This document shows positions 1 through 7,700 of a stretch of DNA of 9,232 nt, piece by piece. The notes beneath the pieces are model-generated. The model worked only from the letters and a program-made list of their open reading frames with translations, searched no databases and was not told where the DNA came from. Made by a program: the position numbers and the translations under genes. The DNA is from an uncultured Collinsella sp. (lineage in GTDB: Bacteria; Actinomycetota; Coriobacteriia; Coriobacteriales; Coriobacteriaceae), in assembly GCA_900545875.1 (NCBI GenBank), contig URAQ01000052.1, positions 1 to 9,232 on the forward strand, read 5' to 3'. The number at the start of each line of letters is the position of its first letter. Positions within the stretch are counted from its first letter, which is position 1.

Positions 1-1
1 G

Positions 2-1207
2 TCCAGCCAGGCCGGTCAGGTCGAGAAGCGCTCCCGTGAGCTCGAGGAGCTCTGCGCAAAGCAGACCTCCGAGCTCGAGCGTATCGCCGACCTTACCCGC
101 GAGGATGCCCACAAGGAGCTCCTCGATAAGGTTCGCGGCGAGGTCACCCACGAGGCCGCCACGATCATTCGCGAGTCCGAGCAGCAGGTTCGCGCAGAGT
201 GCCACAAGACCGCCCAGGAGATTCTGTCCCTGGCGATTCAGCGCTGCGCTGCCGACCACACTGCCGAGGTCACCGTTACCTCCGTGCACATTCCCTCTGA
301 TGACCTCAAGGGCCGTATCATCGGTCGCGAGGGTCGCAACATCCGCACCTTCGAGCAGGTTTCCGGCGTCAACCTCGTGATCGACGACACGCCCGAGACC
401 GTCGTTCTTTCGAGCTTCGATCCGGTCCGTCGTGAGACCGCCCGTGTTGCCCTCGAGAACCTCATTGCTGACGGCCGCATTCATCCCGCCCGCATTGAGG
501 AGATGTATCACAAGGCTGCCGACCTGGTTCAGCAGCGCGTGCGCGAGGCTGGCGAGCAGGCTGCCTTCGATACCGGCATCCACGACCTGCACCCCGAGAT
601 CGTCAAGACCCTTGGTGCCTTGCGCTACCGTACTTCGTTTGGTCAGAACGTGCTTCAGCACTCCCTCGAGGTCTCTGATCTCTGCGGCGTGATGGCTTCC
701 GAGCTTGGCCTGGACGTTGTGACCGCCAAGCGCGCCGGCCTGCTTCATGACCTGGGCAAGGCAATCGACCACGACGTCGAGGGCCCGCATGCCGTCATCG
801 GCGCCGAGCTTGCCCGCCGTTATGGCGAGAAGCCCGTTATCGTCCACGCTATCGAGGCTCACCACGCCGATGTCGACCCCAACACGGTGCTCGATGTCCT
901 GGTACAGGCCGCTGATGCCGTCTCTGCTTCTCGCCCCGGTGCCCGTCGCGAGTCTGCCGAGAACTACATCAAGCGTCTCGAGAAGCTCGAGGAGATCGCC
1001 AACTCCCATGACGGCGTCGAGCGTACCTATGCCATGCAGGCTGGTCGCGAGGTCCACGTCATGGTTCAGCCTGACAAGATCTCCGATGCCCAGTCCACGG
1101 TTCTGGCTCACGATATCGCCCATCAGATCGAGGAAGAAATGGAGTATCCCGGTCAGGTGCGCGTCGTCGTGATTCGCGAGAGCCGTGCTGTCGATATCGC
1201 TAAATAA
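2..1207 (+). CDS. rny: Ribonuclease Y, 5'-truncated by window edge
   Basis: RNase Y is a membrane-anchored endoribonuclease that starts mRNA decay in Gram-positive bacteria and can form part of a degradosome-like complex. The reading frame is open from base 2 and gives 401 residues. The family is usually about 520, so the N-terminal membrane anchor and start of the coiled coil lie outside the window. Residues 1-85 (window numbering) are a charged Glu/Arg/Lys-rich coiled-coil stretch. A KH RNA-binding domain follows, with the [12 protein letters not shown] signature at about 104-115. The HD phosphohydrolase domain contains QHSLEVS near 219-225 and the metal-binding [10 protein letters not shown] near 249-258. 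The C-terminus ([17 protein letters not shown]) matches the family end. A GTG at 284 is internal, not the real start. The next gene begins one base after the stop, so they are probably co-transcribed. Identification is firm; only the true start is unseen. Confidence 0.96.
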   Translation, partial: SSQAGQVEKRSRELEELCAKQTSELERIADLTREDAHKELLDKVRGEVTHEAATIIRESEQQVRAECHKTAQEILSLAIQRCAADHTAEVTVTSVHIPSDDLKGRIIGREGRNIRTFEQVSGVNLVIDDTPETVVLSSFDPVRRETARVALENLIADGRIHPARIEEMYHKAADLVQQRVREAGEQAAFDTGIHDLHPEIVKTLGALRYRTSFGQNVLQHSLEVSDLCGVMASELGLDVVTAKRAGLLHDLGKAIDHDVEGPHAVIGAELARRYGEKPVIVHAIEAHHADVDPNTVLDVLVQAADAVSASRPGARRESAENYIKRLEKLEEIANSHDGVERTYAMQAGREVHVMVQPDKISDAQSTVLAHDIAHQIEEEMEYPGQVRVVVIRESRAVDIAK

Positions 1208-1208
1208 C

Positions 1209-2294
1209 ATGAGCGACGCGAACGAGCTCATCTCATTTATCGCGTCGATGTCGGGGGAGGGCAACCTTCGCGTCGAGGAGAACCTTGGCGAGGGGTATGT
1301 CCGTCTCCGCGTTTCGGAGGCCGAGCGGCGCCAGGCGAAGCACGACATTCAGCATGTCGAGGATATCGTCATCGAAATGCTCCGTAATGCTCGCGATGCC
1401 GGCGCCGACAAGGTCTATCTCGCCACGACCAAGGAAGATGGCGTCCGCACGCTTGTCTTTCTGGATAACGGCTCGGGCGTTCCGCAGGATATGCAAGAGC
1501 GAATCTTCGATGCTCGCGTTACCTCAAAGCTCGAGAGCATGAAGATGGACCGTTGGGGCGTTCACGGTCGTGGCATGGCATTGTTTTCGATCAAGCAGAA
1601 CACCGACGAGGCCCGTGTGGTCACGTCCGGCGTCGATCTTGGTTCAGCCTTTAAGGTGAGCGTTGCAGCCGACCGCCTCAGCGAGCGTGCCGATCAGTCC
1701 AGCTGGCCCCAGGCCGTCAAGGATGAGGACGGACGTTATGTCTGTGCTCGCGGCCCGCATAATATTATTCGCGCTGCCTGTGAGTTTGCGCTCGAGGAGC
1801 TGCGTGGTTGCGATGTCTATCTTGGTTCTCCGTCTGAGATTGCCGCGACCCTTTATGCTCAGGCGTCAAGTCGGCTCGATACGTCTCGTCTCCTGTTTAT
1901 TGATGATGAGAGCGAGCTTCCGGTTGTCGATCGTTTAGGCCTTGCCTCTGATGCCGAGGACTTTATTCGTATTTGTTCGGGTTTGGGTCTTGAAATGTCC
2001 GAGCGCACGGCCCATCGCATTTTGGCAGGGCAGATTAAGCCCGTTCGCGGTGTGACTGCGCGTCTGCTGCGCGAGCGTGACTCATCCTCGCATGCGCCGG
2101 CTCCTGTCGATCTCGCGAAGGATCGTCGTGGGCTGCGTATTGCCAAGGATGACATGGCACAGTTTTCGCGTGCTGTGGAGCGCGACTTTAATGACCTTGC
2201 CGCCCGGTACTATCTCAATCTTTGCGGCGACCCAAAGATCCGTGTTTCGCGTGATCGAATCACCGTGACCTTCGATCTTGCCAAAGAGGAATAG
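1209..2294 (+). CDS. GHKL-fold (histidine-kinase-like) ATPase, function unknown
   Basis: This 361-residue soluble protein has an N-terminal Bergerat (GHKL) ATP-binding fold. The N-box is ExLRNARDAGA (E56, N60), the G1 box DNGSGVP (D86), and the G2 glycine motif GVHGRGMALFS (117-127). These are the residues that bind Mg-ATP in MutL, Hsp90 and histidine kinases. I see no phospho-acceptor histidine domain, receiver domain, membrane helix or MutL C-terminal motif. Residues about 160-361 match no domain I recognise, although 263-282 (SERTAHRILAG...) could be a small helical DNA-binding-like segment. I chose the ATG at 1209, one base after the rny stop, which suggests translational coupling; a GTG at 1185 inside rny would add eight residues and is less likely. 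No clear Shine-Dalgarno is visible. The gene sits between rny and spoVS, where Bacillus has ymdB. Being an ATPase is well supported; its substrate is unknown. Confidence 0.85.
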   Translation: MSDANELISFIASMSGEGNLRVEENLGEGYVRLRVSEAERRQAKHDIQHVEDIVIEMLRNARDAGADKVYLATTKEDGVRTLVFLDNGSGVPQDMQERIFDARVTSKLESMKMDRWGVHGRGMALFSIKQNTDEARVVTSGVDLGSAFKVSVAADRLSERADQSSWPQAVKDEDGRYVCARGPHNIIRAACEFALEELRGCDVYLGSPSEIAATLYAQASSRLDTSRLLFIDDESELPVVDRLGLASDAEDFIRICSGLGLEMSERTAHRILAGQIKPVRGVTARLLRERDSSSHAPAPVDLAKDRRGLRIAKDDMAQFSRAVERDFNDLAARYYLNLCGDPKIRVSRDRITVTFDLAKEE

Positions 2295-2300
2295 TGCCTT

Positions 2301-2318
2301 TACCGAGTCCACTCGGTA
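2301..2318 (+). other. Perfect short hairpin between ATPase gene and spoVS
   Basis: TACCGAG (2301-2307) and CTCGGTA (2312-2318) are perfect inverted copies around a four-base loop, in the 74-base gap upstream of spoVS. No T-run follows directly, so it does not look like a normal intrinsic terminator. It could be a processing or stabilising hairpin in a polycistronic mRNA, or a weak attenuator. The symmetry is seen; any role is inferred. Confidence 0.5.
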
Positions 2319-2368
2319 CGATAAAGTTATTGCAGTTAAAACGTACTTTTAAACGCAGGAGTTTCTTC

Positions 2369-2686
2369 ATGGATTGCCTGAAGGTATCAAGCAAATCATC
2401 GCCCGCGTCCGTTGCCGGCGCCATCGCCGGCATGGTCAAGGATGGTGTACCCGTCAACATTCAGTGTGTCGGTGCCGGTGCTGTCAACCAGGCCATTAAG
2501 GCCGTTGCTATCGCGCGCGGTTTTTTGATTCCAACCGGTTTTGATATTTCCTGTGCGCCTGTGTTCTCCGACATCCTCATTAACGGGGAGTCGCGCACGG
2601 CCATCCGCCTTTCTATCTACGTTCACCAGATCAATCGAGCTGCTATGGATAACGTCGTCATGGATGATGTTAAGCCTGTGGCATAG
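2369..2686 (+). CDS. spoVS: SpoVS family protein (Alba-like)
   Basis: SpoVS is a small Alba-like protein, likely nucleic-acid-binding, that affects sporulation and septation in Bacillus. The motif LKVSSKSSPASVAGAIAG at residues 4-21 and the core VGAGAVNQAIKAVAIARGFL (34-53) are near-identical to the family. The acidic or polar ESRTAIRLSI tail follows at 74-83. I chose the ATG at 2369 because AGGAG (2357-2361) lies seven bases upstream and because the family N-terminus begins there; the frame stays open to 2294 but that extension is not family-like. The protein has 105 residues against 86 in Bacillus, the excess being a C-terminal tail of about 20 residues (HQINRAAMDNVVMDDVKPVA). The gene lies in the same direction between the ATPase gene and miaB. 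In a lineage not known to sporulate, its role must be something other than stage V spore formation. Confidence 0.92.
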   Translation: MDCLKVSSKSSPASVAGAIAGMVKDGVPVNIQCVGAGAVNQAIKAVAIARGFLIPTGFDISCAPVFSDILINGESRTAIRLSIYVHQINRAAMDNVVMDDVKPVA

Positions 2687-2731
2687 CTTCTGCTTGCCTC
2701 GTTTCGCTCCCCATCGTTAGGACTTATGCAC

Positions 2732-4102
2732 ATGGACCAGCGTTCCGTACGCGATATTCTTGCCGGTAAAACCTACTTTATCCGCACCTTTGGCTGTCAG
2801 ATGAATCAGCACGACTCCGAGCGTGTGAGCGGTCTGCTTGATTCGTATGGCTGCCTCATGGCGCTCGATCCCGAGCATGCCGATATCGTTGTCTTCATGA
2901 CATGCTGTGTGCGTGAGGCCGCCGATACTCGCCTGTACGGTCAGTGCAATTCCTGCAAAAGCCTGCCGCCTTCGCCTTCGGGCAAGCGTGTGGTTGCCGT
3001 GGGCGGCTGCATCGCGCAGCGTGATGGAGAGGGCCTGCTCACCAACGTCGATAACGTCAATGTCATCTTTGGCACGCATTCCATCGCACATGTGGCCGAG
3101 CTCATTGCCGAGGCGTTCCTTGATGGTAAGCGTCATATCCGCACCAATGAGCATGAGGATACGGATGCCATGAGCATGCCGTGGCATCGCGAGACCCAGT
3201 ATCACGCCTGGGTGCCCATCATGACAGGCTGCAATAATTTCTGCACCTATTGCATCGTGCCGTACGTGCGCGGTCGCGAAAAAAGTCGCCCCTTCGAGGA
3301 GATTGTCGACGAGGTGACCGGTTTGGTGCGCCAGGGCGTGCGTGAGATTACGCTGCTGGGCCAAAACGTTAACTCATATGGTCGCGATCTGTTTGGCAAG
3401 CCGCGTTTTGCCGATCTGCTGCGTGCCGTGGGCGATACGGGTGTGGAGCGCATCTTCTTTACGTCTTCGCATCCCAAGGATCTGCTCCCCGAGACCATCG
3501 ACGCTATGGCCGAGACGCCCGCCGTCATGCCGCAGCTTCACTTGGCCGTTCAGTCGGGCTCCACGCGCATCCTCAAAGAGATGAATCGCCGTTATACACG
3601 CGAGGACTATCTGGGCCTGGTCGATCGCATTCGCAACCGCATGCCCGATATCGCGCTCTCGACCGACATTATCGTTGGCTTCCCGGGCGAGACTGAAGAA
3701 GACTTTGAGCAGACGCTCTCACTTGCCGAGACGGTCCGCTATGCTCAGGCCTATACCTTCATCTATTCCAAGCGCGCCGGTACCCCGGCCGCCGAGATTG
3801 ACGATCCTACGCCGCATGAGGTTATTCTCGAGCGTTTCAACCGCCTGGTTAAGGTTATCGAGACCACGGCGCACGAGTACAACCAGGGTGAGCTTCATAC
3901 TGTGGTGCCGGCGCTCATTGAGGGAACGAGTAAAAAGAACGACGCGGTCCTGCTGGGCAAGAGTCCCAAGAATCAGACCGTGCATGCGCCTATCCCCGAG
4001 GGTTACAGCATCGATCAGCTTGTTGGCAAGATCGTTGATGTTGACGTTGACGTTGCCAAGACCTGGTATTTGTCCGGCTCCGTTGTGGGCGAGCCGCGCT
4101 AA
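2732..4102 (+). CDS. miaB: tRNA-2-methylthio-N6-dimethylallyladenosine synthase (MiaB)
   Basis: MiaB is a radical-SAM methylthiotransferase that adds a methylthio group to i6A37 of tRNAs reading UNN codons, using two iron-sulfur clusters. The N-terminal UPF0004 domain carries the three auxiliary-cluster cysteines in TFGCQMNQ (C22), MTCCVRE (C58) and VGGCIAQ (C93). The radical-SAM motif CNNFCTYC gives C167, C171 and C174. The C-terminal TRAM RNA-binding domain covers about residues 385-450. The 456-residue length is normal for the family. Two ATGs are possible: 2726 (adds Met-His) and 2732. AGGA at 2719-2722 sits nine bases from 2732 but only three from 2726, so I prefer 2732. MTCC has an extra cysteine beside the ligand where Escherichia coli has a serine. 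The product of the next gene, MiaA, makes its substrate, and the two genes overlap by one base. Confidence 0.96.
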   Translation: MDQRSVRDILAGKTYFIRTFGCQMNQHDSERVSGLLDSYGCLMALDPEHADIVVFMTCCVREAADTRLYGQCNSCKSLPPSPSGKRVVAVGGCIAQRDGEGLLTNVDNVNVIFGTHSIAHVAELIAEAFLDGKRHIRTNEHEDTDAMSMPWHRETQYHAWVPIMTGCNNFCTYCIVPYVRGREKSRPFEEIVDEVTGLVRQGVREITLLGQNVNSYGRDLFGKPRFADLLRAVGDTGVERIFFTSSHPKDLLPETIDAMAETPAVMPQLHLAVQSGSTRILKEMNRRYTREDYLGLVDRIRNRMPDIALSTDIIVGFPGETEEDFEQTLSLAETVRYAQAYTFIYSKRAGTPAAEIDDPTPHEVILERFNRLVKVIETTAHEYNQGELHTVVPALIEGTSKKNDAVLLGKSPKNQTVHAPIPEGYSIDQLVGKIVDVDVDVAKTWYLSGSVVGEPR

Positions 4103-5040
4103 TGGTTTCTCCCGGGGCAGGTCTTTCCGCCGTTGCGATCGTCGGTCCGACGGCGGTTGGTAAGAGTGATGTTGCCGACCGTTTGGCGGCTCGTCTTTCG
4201 TCCGAAGTGCTGTCGTGCGATGCGATGCAAATCTATCGCGGCATGGACATCGGTACCGCAAAGATGGCGCCCGATGAGTGTACGGCGCCGCTGCGTCTCG
4301 TCGACATTGTAGAGCCGGGTGTGGCGTACTCTGCGGCGCTTTATCAGGCTGACGCTCGCGCGCATGTTGAGCGTTTGCTTGGCGAGGGCCGCCTACCGGT
4401 GTTTTGCGGGGGCACAGGCTTGTATCTCAAGGCCGCCCTGGATGAGATGGATTTTCCCTCGGGCGAGCTTGAGGACGATCGTCGCGCGGGGTATCAGGAA
4501 CTTGCCGAGCGTATTGGCGAGGAAGAACTGCATGCTCTGCTTGCCGAGCGCGATCCAGAATCGGCTGCTGTTATTCATCCCCATAACGTGCGCCGTGTGA
4601 TTCGTGCGCTCGAGATGCATGATGATGGTATCTCCTATGCAAAGCAAAAAAGTCAGTTTAGTGTTCCGCGCGAGCATTATCATGCCCTATGGTTTGGTCT
4701 GACGCGTAATCGTGAGGTGCTCTACGAGCGCATTAACCTGCGTGTCGATCTGATGTTTGAACAGGGTCTTGTTGATGAGGTTCGCGGTCTTATGGACCAG
4801 GGGCTGGGAGATGCCCTGACTTCGATGCAGGCAATTGGCTATAAAGAGATCATCGATGCTTTCAATGGCGTGACGAGCATGGATGAGGCTCGCGAGCTCA
4901 TTAAGATGCGTTCGCGTCGCTATGCCAAACGTCAGCTTTCGTGGTTTAAGCGCGATGACCGTATCGCGTGGTTTGATATGGATGAATGTACGATCGATGA
5001 GGTCGTTGCTGATATCCTGCATCGTATTGAGGCTGCCTAA
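4102..5040 (+). CDS. miaA: tRNA dimethylallyltransferase (MiaA)
   Basis: MiaA transfers a dimethylallyl group from DMAPP to N6 of A37 in tRNAs that read codons starting with U, the first step before MiaB thiomethylation. The 312-residue protein has the P-loop GPTAVGKS at 15-22, the catalytic and substrate motif SCDAMQIYRGMDIGTAK at 38-54 with D40, GGTGLYLKA at 103-111, and the conserved basic C-terminal segment RRYAKRQLSWFKRD at 272-285. Its ATG shares its first base with the last base of the miaB stop (TAATG), so translation is probably coupled. The upstream bases offer no strong Shine-Dalgarno. The gene order miaB-miaA-hflX puts two consecutive enzymes of one pathway side by side. Length and motifs are complete; identification is firm. 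Confidence 0.96.
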   Translation: MVSPGAGLSAVAIVGPTAVGKSDVADRLAARLSSEVLSCDAMQIYRGMDIGTAKMAPDECTAPLRLVDIVEPGVAYSAALYQADARAHVERLLGEGRLPVFCGGTGLYLKAALDEMDFPSGELEDDRRAGYQELAERIGEEELHALLAERDPESAAVIHPHNVRRVIRALEMHDDGISYAKQKSQFSVPREHYHALWFGLTRNREVLYERINLRVDLMFEQGLVDEVRGLMDQGLGDALTSMQAIGYKEIIDAFNGVTSMDEARELIKMRSRRYAKRQLSWFKRDDRIAWFDMDECTIDEVVADILHRIEAA

Positions 5041-6329
5041 TGGCTCGTTTCCCCCTTGTTCCCACGGCACCCGAGCCCGAGCGTGCCATTTTGGTTGGTG
5101 TTGAGTGGCGCGACAATGCATGGCCACTCGATCGATCGCTCGATGAGCTGGAGCGCCTTGCCCACACGGCTGGTGCCCAGTGCGTGGCTCGCTTGTCTCA
5201 GCGTTTGGTAAAGCCGTATCCAAAATCGTTTATCGGTTCCGGTAAGGTAGAGGAGCTGTGCGGTCTGGTACATCGCATGGATGCCGATGTCGTTATTTTT
5301 GACGACGACCTGACGCCCTCGCAGCAATCCTATTTGGAGAAAGCCGTGGGCGAGCCGGTAAAGATTATCGATCGTACGGCACTGATCTTGGATATCTTTG
5401 GCCTGCATGCTCAGACGCGTGAGGGACGCCTACAGGTACAGCTGGCGCAGCTTCAATATCTGTTGCCTCGTCTGCGCGGCATGTGGAGCCATCTCGCCAA
5501 GGAACAGACGCGCGGCGGCATCGGCTCACGCTTTGGTCAGGGCGAAAGTCAGCTCGAGGTCGACCGTCGCCTCATTCGTAATAAGATCGCTGCGCTTCGT
5601 CGTGAGATCAAGCAGGTTGAACAGCGTCGTGATGTTCAATCCAAGAGTCGTATTGAGTCACCGGCGTTTCGCGTCGCGTTAGCCGGTTATACCAATGCCG
5701 GTAAATCGACGTTGCTCAATCGCCTGACAGGCTCTACGGTACTTTCGCAGGACAAGCTGTTTGCTACGCTCGACCCGACGACGCGTTCGTATCGCCTGCC
5801 CGGCGGTCGCGGAATGACGATTACCGATACCGTCGGCTTTATTCAAAAGCTGCCGCATGGTCTTGTCGATGCCTTTAAATCGACGCTGTCCGAGGTGTTG
5901 GGTGCCGATCTAATTCTCAAAGTCGTAGATGCGTCTGACGAGGACTATGAGCGACAGCTGGAGGCTGTCGACCGCGTGCTTGATGAGATCGGCGCCGGAG
6001 AGCGCCTAACGCTGACCGTATTCAATAAAATCGATCTTCTCGATAGCGTTGATCGATTAAGTTTCCGTCGTCGTTTTCCGGAAGCCGTTCTGTTCTCGGC
6101 CCAAACGGGCGAGGGGCTCGACGATCTCGTCGATCGCATTGCTCGCGAGGCAGCTGCCACCGATGTACTGCTTTCAGCCGACATTCCATATCGTGAAGGT
6201 GCGCTCATTACACTCGTGCATGAGCAGGGGACCCTTTTGCATGAGGAATATCTTGAGGATGGCGTTCGTATTGTGGCGAAACTGCCGGTTCGTGTTGCAC
6301 CGCGGCTCGAGCGTTATCGCACCGAGTAG
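5040..6329 (+). CDS. hflX: Ribosome-associated GTPase HflX
   Basis: HflX is a translational GTPase of the Obg-HflX superfamily. It binds the 50S subunit and splits or rescues stalled 70S ribosomes, notably under heat or antibiotic stress. The 429-residue protein has the HflX N-terminal domain (about 14-205, including SFIGSGKVEEL and the glycine-rich RGGIGSRFGQGE loop at 158-169). The G domain follows: P-loop GYTNAGKST (216-224), G2 in ATLDPTTR (242-249), G3 DTVGF (263-267), G4 NKID (329-332) and G5 SAQTG (353-357). The start overlaps the miaA stop in TAATG. GAGG at 5029-5032 is seven bases upstream, a good Shine-Dalgarno. The 3' end overlaps the convergent acyltransferase gene by 16 bases, with no terminator between. 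The miaA-hflX association is also known from Proteobacteria, where hfq usually lies between them. Confidence 0.96.
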   Translation: MARFPLVPTAPEPERAILVGVEWRDNAWPLDRSLDELERLAHTAGAQCVARLSQRLVKPYPKSFIGSGKVEELCGLVHRMDADVVIFDDDLTPSQQSYLEKAVGEPVKIIDRTALILDIFGLHAQTREGRLQVQLAQLQYLLPRLRGMWSHLAKEQTRGGIGSRFGQGESQLEVDRRLIRNKIAALRREIKQVEQRRDVQSKSRIESPAFRVALAGYTNAGKSTLLNRLTGSTVLSQDKLFATLDPTTRSYRLPGGRGMTITDTVGFIQKLPHGLVDAFKSTLSEVLGADLILKVVDASDEDYERQLEAVDRVLDEIGAGERLTLTVFNKIDLLDSVDRLSFRRRFPEAVLFSAQTGEGLDDLVDRIAREAAATDVLLSADIPYREGALITLVHEQGTLLHEEYLEDGVRIVAKLPVRVAPRLERYRTE

Positions 6330-7018
6330 GCGAGCTCCAAAATGCCCAGTATAATGGGCTGATGCAGCAGATAAAAGGGTAGTGCATAACGTCCAAGGCT
6401 GGCGAGCGCCGGCAGGGAGTTGGCGTAGGCCCAGCTAGGGACGGTCTTATCGATTCCCTGCGCTATATGTGCGGCGAAGTATCCTGCAAGATACATAAAG
6501 ATAAACGGGATGATGGGGTAGTAATCACCTGAGACAAACCCAGGGCTCGGAAATCCCAGCCACGCCAGGTAGGGGACAGGGTAGATTGTTTTGGGGATGC
6601 TCCAGGTGAGGGCGAACATCACAAGGCATAGGGACATGCCCCATCTCGCTGATATCTTTTTAAGGACGGGATCGGTCAACGCCACGATGCCGGTACATGC
6701 GGCCATGCAGTAGATGATGCCAAAATTAACCGAATCATCGACTGAGACAAGTGTTGTTGCCAGCCAGACGACGAGTGCTGCTAAGGCGTATTTGGCGGCA
6801 CGTTTGATATTGTTGCGCGAAAGAGTGCACATCCAACCCGCGATAAACAAGAATACCCAGCTGATGCTGGCGCGCCAGATGTCTTGAAAGACAGTCTGGG
6901 TAAACCAGGGCATATCCCAACCGTACAGGTAGGCGAGATCGTAGCAAGCGTGAAAACCTGCCATTGAAATCATCGTAAACCCGCGGACGGTATCAAAGAT
7001 GGTGATGCGTTTTTGCAT
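6314..7018 (-). CDS. DUF1624-type membrane acyltransferase (heparan-alpha-glucosaminide N-acetyltransferase-like)
   Basis: This 234-residue polytopic membrane protein resembles the DUF1624/HGSNAT-like transmembrane acyltransferases. They are predicted to move acyl groups from cytoplasmic donors to extracytoplasmic sugars or lipids. The N-terminal RITIFDTVRGFTMISMAGFH and following CYDL carry the family residues D9, R12, H23 and D27. The C-terminal GRYALPFYLLHQPIILG (209-225) is the other hallmark. About six or seven hydrophobic helices are visible (near 13-33, 50-65, 76-92, 98-115, 126-140, 167-187 and 212-230). The ATG shares a base with the lexA stop (TAATG on the minus strand), so it is probably the second gene of a lexA operon and SOS-responsive. 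Its 3' end overlaps hflX by 16 bases. The fold family is well supported; the substrate is not known from sequence. Confidence 0.85.
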   Translation of the reverse strand: MQKRITIFDTVRGFTMISMAGFHACYDLAYLYGWDMPWFTQTVFQDIWRASISWVFLFIAGWMCTLSRNNIKRAAKYALAALVVWLATTLVSVDDSVNFGIIYCMAACTGIVALTDPVLKKISARWGMSLCLVMFALTWSIPKTIYPVPYLAWLGFPSPGFVSGDYYPIIPFIFMYLAGYFAAHIAQGIDKTVPSWAYANSLPALASLGRYALPFYLLHQPIILGILELAYSVR

Positions 7019-7662
7019 TACGAGAACCGGCGCATCAAGCCGACGACTTTGCCCAAGATAACGGGATTTGTTGCATAGATAGGCTCCATGGTGTCATTCT
7101 CGGGCTGCAGGCGTACGCGTCCCTGCTCCTTGTAGAACGTCTTGACGGTCGCTGAACCATCAATCATGGCCACGACGATTTCGCCGTTCATGGCACTCTT
7201 TTGTTCACGGACGATGATGTAATCGCCATTGAAGATGCCGACATTGATCATTGAGCTCCCATGCACCTCAAGGATAAAGGAACCCTGATCGGTGGCGATT
7301 TCGGTCGGGATAGTAAAAGTGTCTTCGATATTCTGCTCGGCCAGAATGGGAATCCCAGCCGCGACGCGACCAACGAGCGGTAGCGAGACCGTTCCGCGAG
7401 GTGCGGTGGGCTCGTCAGATTTAGAAATTGAGACAGAGGAACCGTCCTCGTTAAAGAGTTCCAGGGCGCGCGGTTTGGTGGCATCGCGCTTGAGTAGCCC
7501 GCGCGCCTCCAGGGCAGAGAGATGGGCGTGCACGGTGCTGGGGGAGGAAAGACCCACGGCAGAAGCCATCTCGCGCACGCTGGGCGGATAACCCTTCTCC
7601 TGCTGATATTCCTTGATGAAGTCGTAAATTTGCTGCTGACGCTTGGTAATTTTGCGAGCCAT
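7018..7662 (-). CDS. lexA: SOS repressor LexA
   Basis: LexA represses the SOS regulon and inactivates itself by RecA-stimulated self-cleavage after DNA damage. The 214-residue protein has an N-terminal winged helix-turn-helix (about 1-66, recognition region SPSTVHAHLSALEARGLLKRD at 40-60) and a C-terminal S24 peptidase-like domain. The cleavage site is Ala102-Gly103 in GRVAAGIP. The catalytic dyad is Ser137 in HGSSM and Lys174 in ATVKTF, spaced 37 residues apart as in Escherichia coli. I chose the ATG at 7662: MARKITKRQQQIYDF is the family N-terminus, and AGAGG lies eight bases upstream. The frame stays open to 7767, but that extension runs through the operator region and is not family-like. 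The gene is divergent from the LysM gene and probably autoregulated through the boxes between them. Confidence 0.96.
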   Translation of the reverse strand: MARKITKRQQQIYDFIKEYQQEKGYPPSVREMASAVGLSSPSTVHAHLSALEARGLLKRDATKPRALELFNEDGSSVSISKSDEPTAPRGTVSLPLVGRVAAGIPILAEQNIEDTFTIPTEIATDQGSFILEVHGSSMINVGIFNGDYIIVREQKSAMNGEIVVAMIDGSATVKTFYKEQGRVRLQPENDTMEPIYATNPVILGKVVGLMRRFS

Positions 7663-7685
7663 CAGGGCATCCTCTCTACCCATGT

Positions 7686-7699
7686 CAAACAAATGTTCG
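7686..7699. promoter_or_regulatory. LexA box 3 (one mismatch), lexA-proximal
   Basis: CAAACAAATGTTCG fits the Gram-positive CGAAC-N4-GTTCG operator with one mismatch (A for G in the left half). It lies about 24 bases upstream of the lexA start, where it would overlap the lexA transcription start or leader, suiting autorepression. The match is seen; binding is inferred. Confidence 0.65.
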
Positions 7700-7700
7700 A

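Noticed and set aside
2717..3364. Minus-strand open frame of 215 codons opposite miaB
   Set aside because: It lies wholly over the strongly conserved miaB radical-SAM gene; its His/Ala/Thr/Gly-rich product looks like a reverse-strand shadow of GC-biased codons and has no recognisable domain.
4033..4056. GTTGAC-type tandem repeat near the miaB 3' end
   Set aside because: It simply encodes alternating Asp-Val in the TRAM domain and is too short to call a repeat element.
3719..4261. Minus-strand open frame of 180 codons over the miaB/miaA junction
   Set aside because: It covers two well-identified genes, has no ribosome-binding site that stands out and no family motif.
4687..5223. Minus-strand open frame of 178 codons over miaA/hflX
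   Set aside because: Shadow of conserved coding sequence on the other strand; no domain or plausible start signal.
7663..7671. Two-codon upstream frame (ATG CCC TGA) overlapping the lexA start on the minus strand
   Set aside because: The Shine-Dalgarno abuts this ATG with almost no spacing but is well placed for lexA, so it is probably chance.
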